DNA of 64,000 bases from Notolepis coatsorum (GCA_963971535.1 OZ020589.1:81599184-81663183); one strand, 5' to 3'; counted from the first letter of the stretch, positions 51,529 through 62,101 are shown. A program made the numbers and translations. The notes: generated by a model from the sequence alone, not told the origin.

Positions 51529-51643
51529 ACACCGTACTTGGTATTCCCAGGCGGTCTCCCAACCAAGTACTAACCAGGACCAACCTGCGTAGCGGCCGAG
51601 ATCTGACGAGATCGAGTGTGTACAGGTTGGCATGGCCGTAAGC
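51529..51643 (-). pseudogene. 5S rRNA-like sequence inside DIRS-B
   Basis: The minus strand matches vertebrate 5S rRNA over about 113 nt. It runs from ggcttacggccatgccaacc through gatctcgtcagatctcgg and cctggttagtacttgg to gggagaccgcctgggaatac. The internal promoter region is largely kept, with changes such as ccgctacgcaggttgg where 5S has agctaagcagggtcgg. In DIRS-A the homologous place, near 48225, has no 5S sequence. It is therefore an insertion into DIRS-B. Substitutions and the lack of the usual 5S end make a functional 5S gene unlikely. Confidence 0.85.
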
Positions 51644-51650
51644 CATTACG

Positions 51651-52854
51651 ACAGTGCAGAGTACAAAATGTACCCAACCAGGGTCTCCATAGCGCTTAAC
51701 CCTGTGACACCCGGACCGACCTGGCATTTTTCCCCCTGAAAAAAGCCCAAGTCCCTCAGGGTACCAGAACAGCAGATCTGCATCCCCGGCGGACAACGGG
51801 TTTAACTGATCCGGACCAGCGTGACCAGCACCAGTCCCGTGCCCTAACCACGCCGACATGCCTACTCCAGGAGAAGGGGCAGATATGCGTGTTGATCTTA
51901 AACATGAAAAGAAGGCGCCACCCAGACGTTCGGGGCGAACCGCGCCCGGTGGCCCACCCCCAGGGCGTGAGACCCCTCTACATATGTTCAGATCCATTCC
52001 GTCATCATCCCCCAGATATGAACGAGAATCCGTCGACAACCAAAACAGGTCGTCGGAAGAGGAAAAAATCTCCATCCCAGTTGCTTTATAAAAACGCCGT
52101 TTTAACCTCAAGCAACCAAGGCGTGCCAGTCATTCGCCTGATTACAGAACACCCCGAGCTAGCACTATGCGTGCGTCGGGACACAACCACATCAATGAAC
52201 AGGCTATTTAGACCTGACATTGAATCCCCAAGGCACCCAGGGGAACGACAAGAGGGGTGTGATGCTTCCTAACTCCAACTCTTTTTAATAGAAAAGAAGG
52301 AAGCACCAACAGTATGTATCCCAGTCTACACAGCTGGGGGTAAAAATTCTTCACATTTTTACATCCCACCACCCTCCCATAGGGAGGAGACGGAAATCCC
52401 CAGAGAGACTTCCCACGCGAGCTGTACAGATTGAAAAGAATATATTGCAACCTTGAGTCATGTAAAAGTTTGGTTTTAGGGCTCTCCGGGGAGGAGGCAC
52501 TGAACCCATACACACTCAATAATCGAATTGAATCGAATACACACACAATAGAGTAGGACTCCTTTTTGAGGTTCCACTCACCTTGACAATCTGAGGAGGA
52601 GGCTCTGTACTCTGAGGAGGCTCCCTCACATGGAAGGAGAGTCCTAACTCACAGAAGGCCCGAATAGGAGCTTCGTGAGGAGGAGCCCCGACCACCCCCC
52701 GAAACAGACCCATCATATGGACCCGAACAGCTCACGGAAGTCCTACCAACAGAGACGCGCACAGTGACGTACTCTATGGCGGGGGAATTTCTGCGGTGCA
52801 CACGCCCAATATTCCAGGGCGTGGGACCAGGAAACTCCCCACACAGCGCATGTG
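51651..52854. other. DIRS-B middle region homologous to DIRS-A
   Basis: Collinear with 46872-48180 in reverse. Minus-strand open frames (for example down from 52111) run into the 5S-like sequence and show no domain. Confidence 0.6.
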
Positions 52855-54924
52855 CTAACCTGCTATCTGATTTTTACTAAGGAAAAAACACAGAATAGAG
52901 AGGGCCCTCTCAAGAGCCCCGGTACCAGACTTACACATGTGCTTCTGTGGCCAACCCAAACCAGTTGTAGGTCACACGACACACACAACCCATTATCACC
53001 TAAAAAAAATTGCAAAAAACACTCTACAGAGGAACGCCGTTTTTCATAATGAGAGAATACACAATTCTCGATTAGTATCGGCCACAGGCCTTGCTAAGCA
53101 CACACGACAAGTGACCAAAAAATATTTTCCATTGGACAATATAGTTTCTCAAGCGGTTTCAGCACAACCTCAGCAACCAAGCTAAGGGTTACATCGTATC
53201 CCTACAACACAGTGATACAATACATAGTAACCAACATGTCTGATAGGAGGGGAGGAAGCCCAGGGAACCGGGGGGAAAACACCCCTCCTACTTTACCCTT
53301 AATACGGCCAGTTGAACAGGTAAACCTGTTTACTATGTGAACACACTGTTCATTGTGATTACAGGCTGAGAAAATAATTCATTCTTCACTCATATGTCAC
53401 TAAGTATAGCTTTATAGGTTAGTTTAACCCCCTTAGTTGTGAGTACACGGTACATGAACACACATGATGTTGCTCAACACAACAAACCAGATCATTTTCA
53501 CATCTGTAATAAACAACCCGATTTGCATGGAGAAGCTAAATACCAGTGACAAGACAATTCACACATAACTCGCGTTGTATCCTAAATGTAGTGCAGCAAC
53601 ACACGTTTTGGAAAACATCGTTATTTACAAAACATTTAGAAGGGAAAGAAAGAAGAAGTGTTCAAGGTCTCGTCAAGACCTTGCCTACCGGGAGCGCAGA
53701 TCAAGCGAATTGCAGTCTCTAACATGGCACCGAAGTAAACACAGCCTCCTGTGTTTGACGACACGGGCAGCTCGCTGCTCCAACCCGCCGCTACGGTGCT
53801 CCTTGTTGACGCAGTCCTCGCCGGCCTGGCTCAGGGCAGGTTCGACGAACATCCTCTGTCAAAGATGACGTTGTAGTCAAGAGTGTTTAAAACATGTTAT
53901 AGTCACAGCACGTTCAACAGTGTAGCATTAAGCTAACGGCCGCTCTCGGCCGATAGCAGCAAGCTAACGTTTCCTAGCCTAGCCTAGGTAGGCCACAACT
54001 AGCACGCAAGTTAACGTTTCCTAGCCTAGTGACACAACAGGCTAACGCCGCAGCTAACAGCTGACTGGCTAACAGTAGGCCACCACTAGCACGCAAGCTA
54101 AGCAGCTATCACCTGAACTTGTACACAATGATATAACAAGCCACACTCAGACAGGCCGCCGTTCTGAAACCATCCTCACTGTTTAAGAGAGAAGAGAAAT
54201 GAGATGTTAACACAGTTTTACACCCGTGATTTTACCAACATCCGACGGAGCCAGCACAAGTCCCATCTGGGCTGTAGCTGACTTGAACACGGATCTTCCG
54301 ATAACGAACATCCATGCCCATATTTGATCGTGAGGGTATACTCTCATTTGTATGAAGACGGGGCCTACACGGTGACAGAGAAACATCCACTCGTCCAGAA
54401 AACACAGGGATCACCAGTGTTACTGGTCGTGGCCCACTAGTTAACTATAATGGGCTTCAGACCAAGGTCCTCCGCCGTTGCCTAAGAGGCTGAACAAAGG
54501 ACCCTAATCTGGGGCCGGTTTTCGTAAACATTGTCAGCTAGCCCCCATAGCACTAACAGACAAGCGGCGCTCGCAAGCAACATTACTCACCAACCTGGAA
54601 CCCACCGCTTCTCACAACAGTCGGTGTGTCACTACAGTCCAGCTGCACCGTCGGAGGGTTTCACCCCGTCCAGCCGCAGCAAGGAGGACTGTAGTTGGGA
54701 GGCATGTAGCGGCGTGAACTCCCAATACGAAAACCGGTGGAGGTTTTTAGAATGATCACCATCTTCCAGACACTCCAGTGACGAAGACAATATCGCCGTA
54801 TTTTCTCGAAAATAGTGAGAGAGAAAATAAAGATATGATGTCAACGTATCTCCTTGTTCTTCGTTTCCTCAGAGTAAATATTTTTCTCCACGTCAAGTGG
54901 GCATGTGAGCAGCACGTTGTTTGT
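52855..54924. other. DIRS-B 5' interior, unassigned
   Basis: About 2 kb with no recognisable coding domain. agctaacg-type words cluster at 53930-54120. Confidence 0.5.
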
Positions 54925-55106
54925 GATGAAATTTGAGAAGGAGATGAGTGTGTGGTCCCATCCCCGCTTATGTAGGTAAGCGGATGGGGGTGTGGCCAGA
55001 TGAATGCTGGCATGTAGAGGTACATTTTGAAATGTATTCAGTGTATATACGCTGAAGCGAGATATATGCAATATGACGCTGAGCGGGAGCTAGTATGACA
55101 CAGAAC

Positions 55107-55226
55107 TCTGTTTCAGTGTAATAGAAACTGAAACACATCTGTGATTTTGACTGTATTGATTTTCAATTCCGTCGGGATTTCTAAATACCCTGGTATACCG
55201 TAATACCGTCATACCGCACAAGCCTA
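55107..55226 (-). mobile_element. hAT copy Y, last part
   Basis: Resumes tctgtttcagtgtaatag and ends ataccgcacaagccta at 55226. The right flank ctcagtgg (55227-55234) is the exact reverse complement of the right flank of copy X. Confidence 0.93.
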
Positions 55227-55676
55227 CTCAGTGGTACACAGGTTGAAGAAACATGGCTTGGTTTCAAAACCAAATTCACAACAATACTCAACAACATGGC
55301 ACCTCTAAGAACCATCAGGGTTAAAAATCGCACTGAGCCATGGATGCACACTGAAATACTGGCCGCTATGAAAACCAGAGACAAAAAATGCTCGGAACTT
55401 CATAAAAGTCAGACAAAGCTTTCCAAAAGCTCAAACAGTGAACTCCAAGCCCACATGGTTGAACAAAAAATTCAAAGAAACAGACTAAAAAATGACGTAA
55501 ACACCATGATCAAAACCGCAAAAAAATATTTCATCAATGACAAAACTGAGGAAAACAAAAACAAACCACGTGAACTTTGGAAACTACTCAATAATCAACT
55601 AGGCTGCAGTAAAAAACTTAAAACCAGATTCTCAAACATAAACATAAAGACGGACAACACGCTCATCACAAACAAT
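55227..55676 (+). pseudogene. LINE family E, linker between endonuclease and RT
   Basis: Directly continues the protein interrupted at 43627. It runs LSGTQVEETWLGFKTKF, NMAPLRTIRVKNRTEPWM, a long Lys-rich helix-like stretch (TAKKYFINDK), then PRELWKLLNNQLG. It ends at LITNN (55676), where LINE D begins. The RT domain of the same LINE resumes at 63350. Confidence 0.9.
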
Positions 55677-55721
55677 GTAATTTTAGCTGACGATACAAAT
55701 GTCTTCTGTGAGGGAGAGAAC
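55677..55721 (+). pseudogene. LINE D, first part (RT catalytic motif)
   Basis: A 5'-truncated LINE inserted in LINE E. It starts at ILADDTNVFCEGEN, the RT catalytic loop, and is at once interrupted by DIRS-C after GAG AAC. It resumes at 62105. Confidence 0.85.
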
Positions 55722-55937
55722 GATAGGTTATGTATATAACCTAGTTATATGAGTACTGGCTGAGCGTCCCGCTCTTAAGCGTATCGAGATATACCTCATC
55801 TCATGTACCTATTGTACTCCATCACGAATAAAAACCGGTACACCCACACCTGCCGTGTCCCGCCTCTATGGAGGCGTAGCCTATAAGACAGTAGGCATGG
55901 TCACCAATACACTCTTCCTCGCCAAAATCTCGTTTCC
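55722..55937 (-). repeat. DIRS-C 3' inverted terminal repeat
   Basis: From gtatcgagatatacctcatc onward it is the reverse complement of 60800-60956. The outermost 30 bp, starting gataggttatgtatataacc, differ from the other end, as is usual in DIRS elements. Confidence 0.9.
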
Positions 55938-55966
55938 AGTAAAGATCCCTCAAGGGGACTCAGGGC

Positions 55967-56080
55967 CGCTTAAAAGCGGGACGCTCAGCCAGTACTCATA
56001 TAACTAGGTTATATACATAACCTATCATTATATATCGTACTTGGCTTATCGCGTCCCGCTCTTAAGCTTATCGAGATATG
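55967..56080. repeat. DIRS-C internal complementary region
   Basis: Joins the complement of the 3' end (tactcatataactaggttat…ataaccta) with the complement of the 5' end (atatatcgtacttggcttatcgcgtcccgc). It also records the pre-insertion sequence gctcttaagc of the 5' end, now broken by the insertion at 60957. Confidence 0.88.
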
Positions 56081-56288
56081 GGTAAGAGCGGACGCGAGGC
56101 CCGACCAATGTACCCCCTGAGGACCCGGGGGTTTGGGGAGTACTGTCACCCCATCCTTCCTAACGAAGGGGGGGCGCAGTCAACTCCACCGGAGTGCGAG
56201 CAAGGAGGAACTAGAACCCCTTGAACACACAGCACAGGCGGAACCACGTGTGACTTAACACACTGTGGCCCATACCCACACACTCCTG

Positions 56289-57749
56289 CTACCCGACCAA
56301 AGGACGGGAAGCAGGAAAGGCCACAGACCCCAGAACCGCCTGGGAGACAGAACCCCCGGTCATGTCCATGTGGTAAAACCTTACAAAGGGGCCCGGGGAG
56401 GACCATGAAGCTGCAGCACAGATGTCCTCCACCAAAGCCCCACCCAGGAGAGTGACAGAGGCAGCCACCCCACGAGTGGAGTGCGCCCTGACGCCCCCAG
56501 GGGGATCCTGCCCAGCCAACGTGTAGCAGAGGGCAATGCCCTCGCACAACCAACGGGACAGGCGCTGTTTCGACAGTGCCTTACCGGCACGAGAACCACC
56601 GTGACAGACAAAAAGCTGGTCGGTAACCCTGAAGTCCTGAGTACGGCTGAGGTAAATTCCCAAAGCACTGACCGGACATGACAGGTGAAGGCCCGCATCT
56701 AACTCACTAGTGTGAGGAGGAGGACGAAACGCCTGAACCACAATATCCCGGGAGCGGAAGGAACTCCGGATATTCTTAGGCATGAAAGCAGGATTAGGTC
56801 GCAGAGTGGCACCGCAATCGGCCCGAAAAGACAGGCACTCTGGACGTACCGAAAGAGCACAGAGCTCACTCACGCGTTTAGCGGAGGTAACAGCCAGCAG
56901 GAACGCGGTCTTGAAGGACAGCTGTCCCAACGGCGCCTGCTCGAGCAGGTCAAACGGGGCCAAGGACAACCGACCGAGGACCAATTGAAGATCCCAAGTC
57001 GGAGCCAAAGAGCGTTGCACCGGCTTAACGCGTCGAGCGCCAAGCAGGAAACGCTTCACAAGAGGGTGGCTGAACAAGACAGTCCCCTCAAACCCCTCAT
57101 GATAGGAGGATATAGCCGCCGCATATACCCTCACCGTCGAAGCCGACAGTCTACCAAGGAGAGACTGGAGATAACTCAGGACAGCATCCAGGGGGCAAGA
57201 GACTGGGTCCCAGCCCCCCGCCTTACACCACTCTTGGAACATACGCCATCTACACGCGTAAAGCGCGACAGTGTGTGCATTCCGGATGGTATCAACCACA
57301 GAAGGGTCCATCCTCTCCAGACTCACCCTCCCACCAGCCACACCAACAGGCGTTGGCCCAACATCGGGTACTGAAACAGTGACCCGTTGTGCTGTGAGAG
57401 GGTCATCGCCGACCAAGGAATAACCCAAGGAGGAGCGACCAGAAGCTGGATCAAGACCGGGAACCACACTGCCATGCCCCGGTCCGGTGCGACCAGGATC
57501 ACCGTCCTGTGCTCCCTCCGTATCAACTCCAACAGCTGACCCAACAGCTGTACAGGAGGAAAGGCGTACAGAAGACCGGGCGGCCATGGAAAGGTCGAGA
57601 AGGCATCCACTCCCAAGGGGGGATGATCTGCTCGACTGACCGAGAACCACAAGGGGCACTTGTGAGAGTGTCGGCTCGCAAACAGATCTACCGAGGCCTC
57701 CCCGAACCGATCCCAGATCTGTCTGACTATGTCGGGGCGGAGTTCCCAC
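56289..57749 (-). CDS. DIRS-C tyrosine recombinase
   Basis: An open frame of 486 codons. About the first 150 residues overlap the RNase H/linker region in another frame and are probably not all used. The recombinase proper starts near SLERMDPSVVDTIRN and has an N-terminal SAM-like DNA-binding part (WRMFQEWCKAGGWDP, VLSYLQSLLG). The catalytic domain carries an Arg in TSAKRVSELCAL, the His-x-x-Arg box AHSTRGVA and the Tyr in FVRFYHMD. All key residues are present and no stop interrupts the frame. In DIRS elements this enzyme integrates a circular DNA copy, replacing the usual DDE integrase. It follows RT on the same strand, as in the family. Confidence 0.9.
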   Translation of the reverse strand: MGTPPRHSQTDLGSVRGGLGRSVCEPTLSQVPLVVLGQSSRSSPLGSGCLLDLSMAARSSVRLSSCTAVGSAVGVDTEGAQDGDPGRTGPGHGSVVPGLDPASGRSSLGYSLVGDDPLTAQRVTVSVPDVGPTPVGVAGGRVSLERMDPSVVDTIRNAHTVALYACRWRMFQEWCKAGGWDPVSCPLDAVLSYLQSLLGRLSASTVRVYAAAISSYHEGFEGTVLFSHPLVKRFLLGARRVKPVQRSLAPTWDLQLVLGRLSLAPFDLLEQAPLGQLSFKTAFLLAVTSAKRVSELCALSVRPECLSFRADCGATLRPNPAFMPKNIRSSFRSRDIVVQAFRPPPHTSELDAGLHLSCPVSALGIYLSRTQDFRVTDQLFVCHGGSRAGKALSKQRLSRWLCEGIALCYTLAGQDPPGGVRAHSTRGVAASVTLLGGALVEDICAAASWSSPGPFVRFYHMDMTGGSVSQAVLGSVAFPASRPLVG

Positions 57750-59267
57750 CCGTCGCGACGAGGACCGCCCGAGACATCATATCCGCGCCCATATTCTCTG
57801 CCCCAGGAATGTGGAGCACCCTCAGACTGCGCAGCCTGCGAGATGCCCATAGCCAAAGTTCGACCGCCGCCCGGTGCAGGTGGGCCTGTTGATATACGCC
57901 GCTGCCGTCACACTGTCTGTCCTGACCAAAACGTGCTCGCCTAACACCAGGTGGTCGAACCGTTTGAGGACCAGGAGGACCGCCTTCAATTCCAACACAT
58001 TGATGTGCGGGGCAGATGGGCCAGCATGAACCGCCGTCAAGCTGCTCCCCACTGCGTGGGTCCGACACGTCCCTCCCCAACCCGTGAGAGAGGCGTCGGT
58101 GAAGACCGCAACGTGTAAGCGCCTGCTGCCCATGGGGACCCCAATGGTGAGGATACCCAGCCTCCTCCAATGGGCGAGATCTCCCCATATCGACAAAGGA
58201 ACTGTCAACCGTTTCCATTTGTCCCTCACCGGATCTATTCTCATAGAGAAAAACCACCTCTGTATCCTCCTCATGAAGAGGAGGCCTAGAGGAACCACCG
58301 TGTGAGCAGATGCCATCATACCGAGCAGACGCATCACTTGCAGCGCCGTGACCGTCCCTCCCAGACGGAAACCCCAGAGCGCGCGAATGATAGACACCCG
58401 GCGCTGCTCCGAGAGGGTTACAATCATGGGCCTCGACCTCAACGTCAAGCCCAAGTACTCCACCTGTTGACTGGGAAGAGGTGTACTCTTCTTCCAATTC
58501 ACAGCAAAACCCAGCCTGGTGAGGAATTCCACCACCAGCCTGGTATGAGACCTGGCAACCTCCTCCGAACGACTGAGGAGTAGAATGTCGTCGAGATAGA
58601 ATAGAACCCGTATCCCCTGACGACGTAGAGGCTCCAGTGCAGTCGCCACGCACTTGGTGAATGTGCGGGGAGCCAGAGAATAGCCGAACGGCATCCTCTG
58701 ATACTCGTACGCTACGCCCTGAAACAGGAACCGTAGGAACTTCCTGTGAGGAGGGAAAATCGGGATGTGAAAATACGCATCCTTCAGGTCTATGGAGGCG
58801 AACCAGTCTCCCCTTCTGACAGTAAGCAGAAGGAGTTTGACGGTCAACATCCTGAACGGTCTCGCTACAATCATACGATTGAACGCGGACAGATCCAGTA
58901 TAGGTCTGACCCCCCCTGTTTTCTTGGGTACCAGAAAATAACGGGAGTAGACGCCTGACATCGCGTCCCCTCTTGGAACCACGACGACGGCCTGCTTCGC
59001 CAACAGAGATTGGATCTCGTCGGCCAGGGCTGTCACTGCTTCTGACCCTGACAACAGGGTCGGCACCAAACCTGAGAACGGAGGGTGGGGTTGTGCGAAC
59101 TGCCACACAAGCCCCTCCCTCAATGTTCTCCCTATCCACCCCTCCAAACGGCATTCTTGTCGCCATATGTGAAAATAATCCCACAGCGCACCCGCCGTCA
59201 ACTGACGCTGGGCCGCAAGGAACAGTAGATAGTTGGCCCGGTCCCTCCCGCTGTGCGACGCACCCAA
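57323..59267 (-). pseudogene. DIRS-C reverse transcriptase-RNase H, frameshifted
   Basis: From 59267 down to 57822 one frame encodes the RT: YSRYFLVPKKTGGVRPILDL, FASIDLKDAYFHIPI, YQRMPFGYSLAPRTF and the catalytic VLFYLDDILLL. The RNase H start follows (AVFTDASLTGWGGT, INVLELKAV, RTDSVTAAAYINR). The protein then shifts frame near 57870 (VELWLWASRRLRSLRVLHIP) and again near 57760 (PDIVRQIWDRFG, VDLFASRHSHKCPLWFS). It ends with FPPVQLL and WFPVLIQLL, the conserved region after RNase H in DIRS. An overlapping open frame of similar length at 57727-59352 is mostly a shadow, except for its last part. Confidence 0.9.
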
Positions 59268-59315
59268 GGGGGGACCCCGACAGAAAGGGCCAGTTTGATA
59301 CGGGAGAAGGTGTCA

Positions 59316-60764
59316 TCAAACCGGTTGACACACACCCCCCCCCCCTGAACACCCCTCTAGCGCAAGCTGAGGAGCTGTTCCGCAGCTAGACACGCAAGGC
59401 ATGAGGACCCCATGGGCTCCTACACGCCGAAGCCCTGCAGTGATATTGCTACCACCCAAATCACGCTCGCCTCTTCTTTGCAGACCACTGCCGCTGTAAC
59501 GGGAGTGTGAGTCATCAGCGCGATACCCCGCCTGGCGTAGGTGAGGCCGGGGTAACCCTTGCTGTACATTCAACAGAAGAGGTCTCGAGTCCCCCTGCTG
59601 ACCACCGTAGCTAGTGGCAGCTGTAACACCAGGCTCATCCATCACACAACGTGTGGTGCATGAGCCACGCGACAGAACATTCTCACGGACAGACCCAGGC
59701 TCAGCCATCAACTGGGTGTCAGCCCCTGTCCCCATGAGAAGTGAAGAATGGGGCCGCATGCGCTTCAAGGAAGGTTTGCGGCCCGCAGCCAAAGGAGAAC
59801 GATCAGAGCCCCGCTTCCGTGGGTAACAGAGAGAGGATTGAACAGGGAGCGGGCTGCTCGCGGAAAAGTGACGACGGCTTGTTTTACCAAACTCGAATTC
59901 ACCCAAAATGGCCGATCCCTCGGCCGCCAAGGCTGTCGGCCTTGTGGAACCCTGTTGACTCTCCACCCAGGGCACCACTGGCGGGGGAAACATGGCCGCC
60001 TGTCAAGGATCTCGCCACAGTCGTTGACGAGACCGTGCTCCCACCTCTGGCTGCACAGCGTGAGGCGGTGTAGGACCCAGATCAACAACCGCCTACGCCT
60101 CCACAGAATGACCAAAAATATTTTCTGTGAAAAAATGAGTCGTGAGGAGAGAAAACCTATCCTCTTCCCCAAGAGGAGATTGCTCCAACCAAACATGCCT
60201 AACAACAAACGTTGATAGCATCCTAATCCTCCCCGCAGTTATAGCTTGCGACTGAGTCAAGATCTCTATAACACCACAAACAAATATGACTCAGCGAAAC
60301 CCCCCACATTAGCAACAGACTGACCTTCATCAATTAAGCGGGCAAGAGGAGGGAAAAGCGGAATTGTCCCACGGCGGGGATCATTAGAACAACGACCCAT
60401 TTCAGCGTCTACATTAGCATTTAGCAGTAGTAGCATTAGTAGCATTAGCGTTAGCAGCGTGCTCCAGGATTGCCAGGAAAACGTCCACTGCAGTGGAACG
60501 TTCACCAAGCCACCCCGGCCCTGGCGCCGAAACATACTCCACAGCATTACCAATACCAACATTGATGCCTGATGACACAGGGCCTACCTTTGTACAAGCC
60601 GGCTCGATAGCCAAACCTTGTACGCTGCCCCTTGGTCTGCTGCCGTCAGACAAGGAAACATCAACACAGGCCCGTCGTGTCGCTGAAACATGCCTCGAAG
60701 ATGCCAGGGGTAAGCAAACCTCCGGTAAGCTTTCTACATTACGTAATTTCTCTAATCTTTTCAT
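59316..60764 (-). pseudogene. DIRS-C gag-like region, frameshifted
   Basis: It probably starts at 60764 (KRLEKLRNVESLPEVC). The first frame runs to about 60414, then others continue to 59316. The end borders a C run at 59335-59346 that separates it from the RT frame. DIRS gag proteins are poorly conserved; I infer the identity from position only. The stretch FPPPVVPWVESQQG lies near 59990. Confidence 0.6.
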
Positions 60765-60799
60765 AACAACTAGTTAACATAAGGTGCACTGCATCCGCT

Positions 60800-60956
60800 A
60801 TGATGGAAACGAAAATAGAGGAGTGTATTGATGACCATGCCTACTGTCTTATAGGCTACGCCTCCATAGAGGCGGGACCCGGCAGGTGTGGGTGTACTGG
60901 TTTTTATTTGTGATGGAGTACAATAGGTACATGAGATGAGGTATATCTCGATAAGC
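60800..60956 (-). repeat. DIRS-C 5' inverted terminal repeat, inner part
   Basis: Reverse complement of 55784-55937 with few changes, ending atatctcgataagc where the next element is inserted. The outer part is at 62073-62101. Confidence 0.9.
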
Positions 60957-62072
60957 AACCTGTTCCACTCGACGGGGTCGGTACCGACCCCTTTTGACCT
61001 TATTAAATTATAGTCATATTTTTATGAAGATGCAAAATAATTTGTGATTTTAAAATGTCGAACTACTATTATCACTACTATGTCACAAATACATGTAGAA
61101 TGTAAAACGTTAGGTTGGCAATAGTTTAGCAATAGGTTAAAAGTGTACTTATATCATTTTAAGTTTTCTATTTGCAATCGCCAATTTGACCCGGAACCGG
61201 AAATGGAAATGTTGAACCATGGGAATTGAAGCTTTTTTGCAGCCATTTTGTAGAGGAGCCAGCGTTGGAATTTCTCCGATCTACACTTCCTGGCAAGTTC
61301 TATGGGGGTTCAAAGTTCAGTGTTCTGAATGAATTATGTCAATAATTGTTATGATTCGCGATAATAAGCTACAAAAGGTAACGTTTTTGACAAATATTGA
61401 AACGCAGTCAGTTTCCCCACACTATTGTTAACATGTAGGAAGAATTAGATCTGAAATTAGTTTCAAAATGGTTACACTGTGGGCGAAATAAAATAGTATA
61501 GTCGATTACAGTAAATATCAGTATCTGTTATTATGCACGCCTGGTGATACTATATCCAAATTGAACTCGGCCATTTGAAAGATACTATATGTATATATAT
61601 ATAAATGTGCGAATTGGCTATAATAAGGTAATGTATAAGCATATATTCTATATTCTATAATAATATTTCAAATTGCATTGGTCCGGATGGGAGAATTCAG
61701 TACTGTATATACAGAACCTTCAGTTTGTTCATCTTCCCTTTATAAATTTCCTTAGATCTTTTGTACACATGATCTCAAGAGGGTACTGAATGAGCCAGTG
61801 GCAGTTTTTTAAGTTTGGTCATTATTATCATGGTTTTATTCACTGTCAAAGATGAAAAGAAAAATCATAATTCATATTTTCCTTTGTTTCATCACAATTT
61901 AAGCAAGCCTAGTAATAGACACAATATTTCTGACACTGAGAATACATTCATTGAGGTCCATAGATGTTCCTAGATACCAAGAATTTGCAAATAGCCCTTG
62001 TAGAAGTGGAGCAATATTCAATTTACCTAGGTATACATTTTATGCAGATTTTCACCTGGGGTGGAACAGGTG
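60957..62072. mobile_element. piggyBac-like element in the DIRS-C terminal repeat
   Basis: The left end aacctgttccac and right end gtggaacaggt are inverted. The internal complementary region of DIRS-C shows that the intact terminal repeat read aagcttaagagcggg, so the target was TTAA. The TTAA copies are now shortened to aa on the left and t on the right by small deletions. The interior is AT-rich and non-coding. Confidence 0.68.
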
Positions 62073-62101
62073 CGGGACGCGATAAGCCAAGTACGATATA
62101 T
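62073..62101 (-). repeat. DIRS-C 5' terminal repeat, outer end
   Basis: gggacgcgataagccaagta followed by cgatatat, the complement of the second half of the internal complementary region. AAC of the target follows. Confidence 0.88.

Larger units (their letters stand above)
50055..55106 (-). mobile_element. DIRS-B, non-autonomous DIRS-like element
   Basis: A 5.05-kb element in hAT Y. The 3' terminal repeat (50055-50250) and the 5' terminal repeat (54925-55103) are near-identical inverted copies, including ccgcttacctacataagcgg. An internal complementary region at 50293-50383 joins complements of both outer ends. AAC flanks both sides (50052-50054 and 55104-55106). Copy X shows the uninterrupted site with one AAC. 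No RT or recombinase is recognisable in the 4.5-kb interior, so it probably depended on an autonomous relative. Confidence 0.88.

Noticed and set aside
51529-51643. Functional 5S rRNA gene
   Set aside because: Several substitutions, an altered 3' end and location inside a transposon; annotated as a pseudogene-like insertion.
51440-52111. 223-codon minus-strand frame in DIRS-B as a gene
   Set aside because: It runs through the 5S-like insertion and has no domain; the homologous DIRS-A region is not open.
55677-55721. Internal deletion of the RT core in one LINE
   Set aside because: At first the linker seemed fused to the ADDT motif. The RT core of LINE E resumes at 63350, and the ADDT fragment belongs to a separate, 5'-truncated LINE D.
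56712-57374. Plus-strand frame of 220 codons opposite the recombinase
   Set aside because: Antisense shadow of the recombinase frame.
57727-59352. 541-codon frame overlapping the DIRS RT
   Set aside because: Shadow frame over the RT; only its final stretch (RNase H continuation after a frameshift) is real.
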